A stretch of DNA of 64,000 bases. Origin: Hygrocybe punicea (lineage: Eukaryota > Basidiomycota > Agaricomycetes > Agaricales > Hygrophoraceae). The notes under the pieces were generated by a model. It saw nothing but the letters and a program-made list of their open reading frames with translations. It did no database searches and was not told the DNA's origin. Shown piece after piece: positions 56,399 to 64,000 of this stretch; position 1 is the stretch's first letter; the number at the start of each line of letters is the position of its first letter. The position numbers and the translations under genes were made by a program. Location: contig OY744465.1 in the NCBI GenBank assembly GCA_963556145.1, positions 1,674,001-1,738,000 of the forward strand, read 5' to 3'.

Positions 56399-57962
56399 AT
56401 GCCCCCATGCAAAGAAGGGAATGCCTGCAACTCATTCACCGCACTTGCCAGCCTCAAAGACACCATACGAGGTGACATGCTCGATAGATTCAACAACCGA
56501 GAGCTGTACCTCAAACCACCCCCCCAAGGATACCAGGTCCCGAGACACCCAGCCAGCAATCCCACCAGGAATCAACTCGACATTGATGGCGTGGAACCCT
56601 GCCCAATCACCACGAGCAAGCGCAGGGGCCGCCGCCACAGAGAGCGACGGAAAAGCAAAGGAACGCCAGGCACAACCCCAAGCCCACAGTACAACTCGCA
56701 ACCACAGGACCCACATCACACGGCACCAGTTTGGGCGGTCCAGGATGACATGCCAGGTGACGACAATGACATCGGTGACGCCCAACCAGAAATCGAGCTC
56801 AATGCCAACCACTCGATTTTCACAAGGAAAATGGGAACCTTTCAAACCACAATGAGTCAACGCTGTCCTCGACAAAGTCACCATTGGACCTGACCTCACC
56901 ACAGAACAATGGAAACAAGTACAGGATCTACTGTGCGAGTACGCAGATTGCTTCGCGCTGTCAGTAAGCAAGGTAAACGCCGTACCGGGGGCCGAACACC
57001 ACATACATGTACCACCAGACACAACGTTCCCCAAATGCGTGCCCCGACAACATCAGTTCACAGCGGCGCAACGCGAATTTTTGAGCAAAACCATCGGCAA
57101 ACTACTGGCAGCCGACATAATAGAACCCATCTGACCGGAAGACGTCAAATGCGCCTCGCCAATTGCCCTTGGCCGAAAGACACATGACAACCCCGGCCTT
57201 CCAATAGAAGAGCTCCATCATCACGTCAATGATGAATGTATAGCCCACGGATTCCCACCAGCCCACAACATGGAACCACGCCCAACACCAGCCGGCCCTG
57301 ACAAGGAAGAACAGCACCCGGCGAAATGGCGGTTCTGCCAAAACTACAACATGCTCAACAGGGTCACCCAAGTTTTCCCAATGCCCCAGGGCGACATACG
57401 GATGAAGCAGAGACGCCTAAGCGGCCACAGGTGGGTCCACAGATTCAATTTTGCCTCGGGCTTCTATGCTGTCATGATACCACAAGACACCCGGCCATAC
57501 CTCGCATTCTACATTAAGGGCAGAGGATTTTTCACACAGAAGCGAATGCCTTTCGGCCTCACTGGCGCCCCCTCCACGTTTGCACACGTCACCACACAAG
57601 CACTCAGTGACATACTTACTGCTCTGCAACTCAAGCTATTCATGGACGACGGAGGCATGGCAGGGGACAAGTTTGAAGACATGCTCAATCGCATGAGACA
57701 CTTCTTCCAGAGGGTCCAGGAAGCCGGCCTGTCCCTCTCGGCCAAGAAATCGAAGTTTTTCATGTCAGAAATGATATTCGCAGGATCCAAGGTCGGGCCG
57801 GACGGCGTTCAAGCAGACAAAGCCAAGCTAACCACAGTTGTCGGCTGGCAGAGACCCCCCAACCTCTTAGGCCTATCCGGCTTTCTGGGGTTAACGGGCT
57901 ACTTTAGGGATCTAATCCACAGATATGCTAAGCTGGCCCAGCCGCTGTCCAACCTCCTATAA
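56399..57962 (+). pseudogene. Gypsy reverse transcriptase, decayed
   Basis: A linker region (56399-56890) shifts frame near 56860 and leads to LTTEQWKQVQDLLCEYADCF, IHVPPDTTFPKCVPRQHQFT, and a TGA at 57132 (Arg expected). Fingers/palm follow: WRFCQNYNMLNRVTQVFPMP, FNFASGFYAVMIPQDTRPYL, KRMPFGLTGAPSTFAHVTTQ, LKLFMDDGGMAGDKFED and FAGSKVGPDGVQADKAKLTT. The FMDD box is intact, but the motif A aspartate expected before FASGF is Asn, so the enzyme should be dead even without the stops. The frame stops at 57961 (TAA). Confidence 0.85.
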
Positions 57963-60116
57963 TCCGTCGACATACCCAAGCACGCCGGGAAGGCAGCATA
58001 CCGGGCAGCATTGTGGAAGGTCAAATTGGCTGATAAGTGGACCAAAAAACACCAAAAATGTTTCCTCGACCTGAAAACCACTCTCACAACCAACCCCGTC
58101 CTGGTGGCTCCTTGATTTGACGGCACCCCATTCATCATAACCACCGATGGCTGTAAGGAAGGATTCGGTGGTGTTCTATCCCAGCGCATCGTGGTAACAT
58201 GACCCGGCGGCAAAGTGGTCAGCAAGTTGCACCCCATAGCATACGCCTTGAAGCACACCTCCACAGCGGAGGAACACTACAAACCTTTCCTCCTAGAATT
58301 CGCGGCCCTCAAGTTCGCGTTGGACAAATTTGACGACATCATGTGGGGTTTCCCGGTCGAGCTGGAAACCGACTGCCAAGCCCTCCGTGACGTATTACTC
58401 AGCCCGGATCTCAATGCAACACACACCCGCTGGCGGGACAGGGTCTTGGCCCACCAGATTATCAACGTCCACCATATACCAGGGAAAACCAACCTGGTCG
58501 GAGACACCCTGAGTCGAAAAGACGAGGAACTTCCCCGCATCCCGAATGATGGTAGCGATTGGTCAGTTTCCCCAGACTGGGAGACGGCACGTGGCCTGGA
58601 ATATGACATGTTCACAGTGGGTGATTCTGCTTCCGAATTACATAGGTCATTATGGGATCGCTTCCAGGATGAACGCGTCTTTGTAGAAGTCATCAATGCC
58701 CTCATAGGCATACCAGATGACGCCCCAGAACGCGATCAACGGCGTGCGGCCCATCACGCAAAAGATTTCTTCATCGACAACAGACGCTTGTGGAAACTTG
58801 GAGGCATCACACCGCCACGGGCAGCATCACGCAGGGAGTGTATAACCAAAACAGAAGCCATCGCGCTTGCTAAAGTTGAGCATGAAAAAAAAACTCACAT
58901 GGGCCGTGACGCCATCAAGATGCAGCTATTGGACAGGATATGTAGCCCCTTTTTAGACGCATCAATCACAAAAGCAATCCGCGAGTGCAGCCGCTGCAAA
59001 TATTTCGGCAACACCCACCTACACGCACTGCTCCAACCCATAGTCCGACGCCAGCCGTTCGAGCTCCTGGTGGGGGATTACACTTCCATGCCAACGGGAA
59101 AAGGGGGTTTCACAAAAATTGGATTATACGCTGACGTCTTCTCTAGGAAATTGTTCACGTTCAAAGTGAAGTCCACTACAGGGAAAGCCACCGTCGACAG
59201 CCTCGAACACATCAGGAACACATTCATAATGCCAGAGGTATTCATGTCCGACGGCGGCTCCCACTTTGATTGTGAACTGGTGCGCAATTACTGTGACAGC
59301 ATTGGCACTAAACACCACATCGTAGCCGCTTACTCACCCTGGATAAACGGCCTGATCGAGGGCTCAAACAAAATACTGCTGAGTACACTCAAACGGCTGT
59401 GTGCACCCGGCCTTGGCGAAGACGAATACGACAGGATGGCAATGAAAGACATCCCCAAGAACTGGCCCCAACACCTGAACGCTGCCATAAAAAACCTCTC
59501 CGACCGCATCCTGCCAAGTCTCAAATTCTCCCCGAACGAATTACTACTGGGACTCATCGCAAACCCACAAGGCGCCAGCGAACCAGAAACAATACCCATT
59601 CCCTCCGATGCCGACATAGCAATCCACCTAGCATACACCGACCAAACACAACTCGATGGCCTAGCCTGCGCTGTGGACCACGCAGCGAACTGCAAAGCCC
59701 CATTTGATGCCAAAGTCCTTAGGAGGACACCCAGAGAAGTTATATTTAAAACTGGACAACTTGTACAAGTCTATCGAAGTGATCTGATTAATGTCTTTTC
59801 CAGTGAATGGAAGTTGGTCCCTCTGTGGTCCGTACCCTGGCGTGTGGTGTCCCGCCTGCACAACTCATATGTTTTGGAGACACTTGACGGCGTACCACTA
59901 GCCGGCGTTTTTAATGCACGCCGCCTCCGATCATTTGAGCCACGAGATGGAATGAAAATGGCCCAAGCAGAGCACGATCGTCTGCTTTCTGACAATACCA
60001 CACCCACAAACGACCATGGCGAAGGGATGGAGGTTGCAGACAATGAGGATAGAGAGCTGGCATCGGAAGATAGCGTCGAGGCTGATGACAACGTAGCAAC
60101 GAGGGCATTGCTATGA
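57963..60116 (+). pseudogene. Gypsy RNase H and integrase
   Basis: RNase H: FIITTDGCKEGFGGVL (about 58135, after TGA at 58112), TGA at about 58199, then PIAYALKHTSTAEEHYKPFL and ETDCQALRDVL. An open frame of 633 residues (58215-60116) holds the rest. The integrase zinc finger has VEHEKKTHMG and ECSRCKYFG. The catalytic core has ELLVGDYTSM (D), VFMSDGGSHFDCELV (D) and SPWINGLIEGSNK (E). The C-terminal domain includes VIFKTGQLVQVYRSDL and an acidic tail. This is the best preserved part of the element. Confidence 0.88.
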
Positions 60117-60130
60117 AGAAAGGGGGCACT

Positions 60131-60286
60131 TGGAGTAGTAGCGAGGGCTGGTCACATGACTCAGTTCTCACAGTTCGAGTTGTTTGTCGGTTCCCAAAGT
60201 AGCTAGAAACCAACCCAACCAATCCACGACCTTCCAGACTCGAGACTCAGTTCCTCATTAGACACCCGAGACTCCAGACCACTCCA
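60131..60286 (+). repeat. Gypsy 3' LTR (156 bp)
   Basis: Has CACATG where the 5' LTR has CACGTG. Followed by the CCGG duplication and the resumed copia frame. Confidence 0.92.
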
Positions 60287-61403
60287 CCGGTTAGTAGCCC
60301 AGGGGTTCTCGCAGAAGCCCAGAGTGGATTTCAGCGAAACCGGAACATTCGCTCCTGTGATGTGGTTCGAGATGTTATGGACATTGCTTGCATATTCCAC
60401 AGTCAAGGATTGGGATATCCAGCAGATGGATATCAAAGGTGCATACCTTAACGGATGGGTGAAGGAGGAGCTGTACATGAAGCAGCTGGCAGAATTTGAG
60501 GATGGAACTGGATGGGTTTGCTGCCTCATACGCCCTATATATGGTCTCAGGCAAGCCGGAAACGTATGGAACATGGATTTCAATAACACGATGAAGGAAT
60601 TTCGTTATACGAGATTGCGGACCGACTACTGCACGTACTACTATCAGGAAGGTGAAAACTTTTCCATCGTACTCATATGGGTCGACAACCTCACGGCTTA
60701 CGCAAACAACCGAGCGATGAATCAACAGGTAATCAACCAGCTGAAGGAAAAATACATGGTAACGGTCATCGGAAAGCCAATGTTACTGCTTGGAATCCAT
60801 ATCAAACGAGACTGCCAACAATGGAAAGTCACTCTATCACAAAGCCACTGTATCTGGAAGATCCTCACGAAGGCCGGAATGAAGGATGCCAAGCCGGTAT
60901 CAACCCTGATGGACCAGAATGTGGTCCTACAAATAAATGAAACCAAAACTGATGAGAACGAGCGGAAACGCACCTCGATCGAGTACGCAACACAAGTCGG
61001 AGAGCTCTTGTATGCTGCGCATGCAACAAGACCCGACATCATGTATGCAACTGTAACCATTGCACAATTCACACGGAACCTGAGTCTGGAACACTGGACA
61101 GCACTTAAAAGGATATTCTGCTATCTAAATGGAATGATGGATTATGAACTAACGTATGGCGGAAAGAACCAACAGATTACGACGGAAACCATTCATTATG
61201 TCGATGCCGATTGGGGATCCAACCCGCACCGGAAATCCATTAGCGGATATGTGTTCACGATCACAGGGGGAGCCATAGCTTGGAGCTTGAAGAAGCAAAG
61301 CACGATTGCATTGTCAACAGCCAAAGTGGAATATGTCACCACTACTCATGCCACGAAACAGCTAATCTGGCATAGAAACTTATTGAAGGAATTGGACCTA
61401 TGG
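60287..61403 (+). pseudogene. Copia Pol, C-terminal part: reverse transcriptase and RNase H (truncated)
   Basis: Continues from 53744: GFSQKPRVDFSETGTFAPVM, WDIQQMDIKGAYLNGWVKEE (catalytic D), PIYGLRQAGNVWNMDFN, the YVDD box altered to IWVDNLTAYAN, LLGIHIKRDCQQWKVTLSQS, and RNase H with YVDADWGSNPHRKSISGYVF and STIALSTAKVEYVTTTHATK. It stops at KELDL where the minus-strand gypsy element begins, so the RNase H end and the 3' LTR are missing. WVDN in place of YVDD should abolish polymerase activity. Confidence 0.88.
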
Positions 61404-61542
61404 TGGAGTGGGCACTAGTGATGATCTCTATATGGATGCGTGTCATAGTCTCCGATAATGTCTCTCTCTATCTCTAGCTGCACATCTAAGTCTGAACATC
61501 ATGTGATATGCTGACTAAGCATATCACGTGCCTCCCACTACA
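61404..61542 (-). repeat. Gypsy-2 3' LTR (about 139 bp)
   Basis: On the minus strand it starts TGTAGTGGGAGGCACGTGAT, preceded by a polypurine tract (CAAAGGGGGTAGA), and ends GCCCACTCCACCA. The exact 3' border is 61401 or 61404. It contains CACGTG and an inverted ATATGCTTAGTCAGCATAT hairpin. It resembles the 137-bp solo LTR at 13604. Confidence 0.7.
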
Positions 61543-63590
61543 TCTACCCCCTTTGAAAAAACTGTGACGTCCTCATCACTGACAACTCCTCAACACTGCT
61601 CTGGTCATCCATGATCTCCCCACCCCTCACCTCCTCCAGTCCGCTAGATGCCTCAGTCTCCATAGCCACCTCCTGGCCTCCATCCATCCTCTGTTCCTCT
61701 GCAATCCTCTGCTCCTCCTCTTCCATCCTAGGGCCGGTCAGGGGTACACCCGCCGTGCTCTGAGGCTGTACTCGGACCCGTACCCGTCACGGGTACGTAC
61801 CCGAGGCCAAAAGTACGGGTATGGCACGGGTTTTGCAGGGATACAGGAAGAAACATGCAAAATACCCCATTTTTACCTGTTTTTGGTGGTTTTTATGGTT
61901 ATTGTGGACAGAATACTGGCCGGATCCCTTTAGTGTAAAGGTACACAATGTTCGGAATAGTGTGGAGAGTGTTGAGAGCATTTTTACATATTTTTACAAG
62001 CAATGATTCTCATTATATCCCTCAAAAACATGCAAAATACCCCATTTTTACCTGTTTTTGGTGGTTTTGATGATTATTGTGGACGGAATACTGGTCGGAT
62101 CCCTTTAGTGTAAAGGAACACAATGTTTAGAATACTGTGGGGAGTGTTGAGAGCATTTTTACATATTTTTACAAGCAATAATTCTCATTATATCCCTCAA
62201 AAATAGCGAAGAATACCCCAAAAATTGAGTTTTTGATGTTTCTTCTCCCAAAAAAAATACAGCCCATACCCGTGTGGGTACTGCGGGTATTCTGAGGCTG
62301 GACTCGTACCCTTAACCCGTGGTACCCGTACTCTTAACCCCTGGGGGTATTGCATACCCTTGACCTGCCCTATTCCATCCTCAGCGTTTCACATTCTCCC
62401 ATCGTTGCCTCCACTGCCCTTTGTGTGGCTGCTAGTTTCATGCCGTCTCTCAGTATGAATGCATGGAGTCATCTGGCATTGAATAACCCATCTATCGGGT
62501 CACCATTGACTGTCTCTAGCCAGTATGAATTACATAGGTGTTGCGCAATGTGGTGAGGTTGTGACCATTTAGGCAGAAGCTTCCGCTCTGCCTTGAAGGA
62601 GTTATCTAGATCGCTCCAGTAGATTTGGACTAGTTGACCAATTTTAAATATAACCTCACTTGGTTGTTTCTTCAGTACCTTCCGATCAAAGGTCGCTTTC
62701 CATCTTGCCGCGTGCTGTAACGCCTCCTTGTAACCATCAAGGCACTGTTGGGCTGCATAGACCATGTGCATGTTGATGTTGTCTGGTCTGACCATCACTG
62801 TGCTCTCTGCTACATGTGTTTTCGGGGTGTTTATCGCCATACCAAGTGGTATTTCTTTAGGTGCAAATTTCAGTGACAGTAGTATCTGCCAGTTCAATCG
62901 CCGGATTGCTTTTTCTAGATGATCTGGCCAGTTTTTTGGTAGTAGATCCCAATTCATGTTTTGGAACTCATCTGTGTCCTCACCCAACTCCGGTGCACAG
63001 AGTCGTTTTAGCACATGCAGTGGAAGCTTGTTGGTATTCTCGACTAGCCCATTTATCCAGGGTGCGTACGCTGCGACGATATGTGGGGTTGTTCCCCATT
63101 CCGTGCACAGGCTTCACACCTCCACGTTATCAAAGTGTGAGCTGCCGTCCATCATAAATGTCTCGAATGGTGCGTATCCATGGAATATCCACAATAGGCT
63201 CAAGCTAGTCATTTTAGCACTACCTGCTGTTTTAAATTTGTCAGCCCATACATGTTGGGAGCATGTGTCAAGGTATATGCCAATTGTGTGGAATCCCCCT
63301 TTTCCTGTCGGTAACTTGAGGTAGTCTCTGACTAGCAGCTCGAATTGGTGGCATCATGTGATGGGGCTTAACAGCGCGTGTATGTGTGCAGAGCTGAAGT
63401 TCTTGCATCATGCGCAGTCGTTAATCGCTGTTATGATGGAGTCATCCCATTTGGGGCTGCAAATCTTGTCCAATAATGCCATTTTGATTGTGTCCCTGCA
63501 CCAATGGCCTCCTTTCTCATGTTCTGTTTTGGCTAACTCCTTTGCCTCGGCTTTCATGACACATTCCACTTGGGAGCGGGCTCTTGTGCT
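61543..63590 (-). pseudogene. Gypsy-2 integrase and C-terminal tail, decayed and interrupted
   Basis: Minus strand from 63590: pieces resembling GGFHTIGIYLDTCSQHVWAD (after shifts), FMMDGSSHFDN (D), INGLVENTNK (E), then the open frame 63014-62469 with MLKRLCAPELGEDTDEFQNM, FDRKVLKKQPSEVIFKIGQL and ETVNGDPIDGLFNAR. This parallels the C-terminal half of the first gypsy integrase. After the inserted element, the acidic tail EEEEQRIAEEQRMDGGQEVA reads at 61726-61544. Stops and shifts throughout the upstream half. Confidence 0.75.
61729..62372. mobile_element. hAT-type MITE with TAGGGC ends
   Basis: Ends TAGGGCCGGTCAGGGGTAC and inverse GTATGCAAT...TTGACCTGCCCTA, with exact 8-bp duplication TTCCATCC (61721-61728, 62373-62380). 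Subterminal GGGTAC/GTACCC arrays. The middle holds two tandem copies of a roughly 175-bp unit (about 61855-62028 and 62030-62205) containing ATACCCCATTTTTACCTG and ATCCCTTTAGTGTAAAGG. No transposase. Confidence 0.85.
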
Positions 63591-64000
63591 TAGTGTTGCC
63601 GAAGTTCAGTTCGGTCCGGTTCCGAGCCTTTTTGGCGGAACCGCGAACTGAACTTCGGGTCCGGTTTGGCGCATGGCCAAACCTGGACCCGGACGGCATT
63701 GAACCGTCTCGCCGCGTTCGGTCTGGGTTCAGACCGAGGTTGGCTCACCCCATGAGCTCCGTTCTCCTCGCGAATGGCAGGCACGTATCAATTGATACGG
63801 CGCTACACTTCGCGAGGTAGTTGGGCTGCGGGGGAGCCGTCCGGTGCTGCTGCTGCTGCTGCTGCCGTCGCGTTGCTGCTGTTGCTGCGGCCGTTGGCGT
63901 TGTTGCTGCTGCTGCTGCTGCTGCTGCCATTGCTGCCGTTGCTGCTGTTGCTGCTGTTGCTGCTGCTGCCATTGCCGTGGCATTGCTGCTGTTGCCGCCA
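63591..64000 (-). mobile_element. Non-autonomous hAT element H (left part, runs off window)
   Basis: Starts TAGTGTTGCCGAAGTTCAG at 63591. The sequence is the reverse complement of the right part of element D (25143-26380) with few differences: GGTTCG arrays, palindrome 63765-63818 (CCTCGCGAATG / CTTCGCGAGG, centre CGTATCAATTGATACG), GGGGGAGCCGTC, then a CTG-type tract from 63846. The other end and the duplication (expected CTTGTGCT) lie outside. Confidence 0.85.
63765..63818. repeat. 55-bp palindrome, best centre (CGTATCAATTGATACG)
   Basis: Near-complete dyad: CCTCGCGAATG on the left, CTTCGCGAGG on the right, exact 16-bp centre. Same centre as the copy at 26155-26170. Confidence 0.85.

Larger units (their letters stand above)
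53749..60286 (+). mobile_element. Complete Ty3/gypsy retrotransposon with 156-bp LTRs
   Basis: Direct LTRs 53749-53904 and 60131-60286 (both 156 bp, TGGAGTAGTAGC...CCACTCCA), with 4-bp duplication CCGG (53745-53748, 60287-60290). Removing it rejoins the copia reverse transcriptase frame exactly. A purine-rich AAGAAAGGGGGCACT precedes the 3' LTR. Gag, protease, reverse transcriptase, RNase H and integrase are all present but broken by stops and shifts. Confidence 0.93.
61404..64000 (-). mobile_element. Second Ty3/gypsy element, minus strand (partial)
   Basis: The 3' LTR lies at 61404-61542 and the polyprotein runs leftward from beyond the window. An element with TAGGGC ends (61729-62372) and hAT element H (from 63591) split it. 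It entered the copia RNase H sequence. Its integrase is clearly related to that of the gypsy element at 53749. Confidence 0.8.

Overview
The window looks like nuclear DNA of a filamentous basidiomycete, most likely an Agaricomycete with a transposon-swollen genome. The evidence is one host gene (a PRMT3-like arginine methyltransferase) with five introns of about 46-69 nt, a KDZ-type DNA transposon, pogo-like elements with Ulp1 or SAP domains, Ty1/copia and Ty3/gypsy elements, and decayed multicopy genes of a kind I associate from memory with ectomycorrhizal Agaricomycetes. A run of exactly 100 N (45727-45826) marks an assembly gap. No species is claimed.

Layout. 1-1641: 3' part of the PRMT3-like gene, the only clearly intact host gene. 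2268-4726: an inverted-repeat element split by a 2-kb TA-flanked element. 5269-22179: a four-deep nest. Pogo-like element 1 (SAP domain) holds a non-autonomous hAT element (5978-7883) and pogo-like element 2 (10318-22174, Ulp1 protease plus DDE transposase). Element 2 holds a KDZ transposon (10375-18845), which holds two solo LTRs. Nearly all boundaries are supported by target-site duplications. 22505-24220: a large fold-back. 24340-26523: a small MITE, then a hAT element inside a hAT element. 27183-30425: a 3.2-kb non-autonomous LTR element whose open frame carries 54-residue repeats. 26532-41000: AT-rich graveyard of decayed genes (two multicopy families, a Helitron-like replicase fragment, a WD40-like fragment), with more hAT elements. 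42570-44740: a tandem satellite of 145-146 bp monomers split by a hAT element. 45319-46913: an inverted repeat with the assembly gap inside it. 46986-48635: a TA-flanked MITE split by a hAT element. 49000 to about 61400: a copia element broken by a 1.6-kb solo LTR and a complete gypsy element (53749-60286). 61404 to the end: a second gypsy element on the minus strand that cuts the copia RNase H region and is itself cut by two hAT elements.

The most unusual signal is a cassette present in about ten copies in mobile elements that otherwise differ. It consists of a short intron-like segment, a trinucleotide-rich stretch, a GGTGGTGCRCCCACC-type palindrome followed by a splice-donor-like GT, and an about 55-bp palindrome with arms CCTCGCGAA / TTCGCGAGG and core ATCAATTGAT. 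Most copies lie in hAT elements with TAGTGTTGCC-type ends and 8-bp duplications, but one lies in an element flanked by TA. None of these elements encodes a transposase.

Coding decay is heavy. Many breaks are CGA-to-TGA or CAG-to-TAG changes, and the two LTRs of the complete gypsy element differ only by transitions, mostly at CpG. This fits cytosine methylation or a RIP-like process acting on repeats while the methyltransferase gene stays intact.
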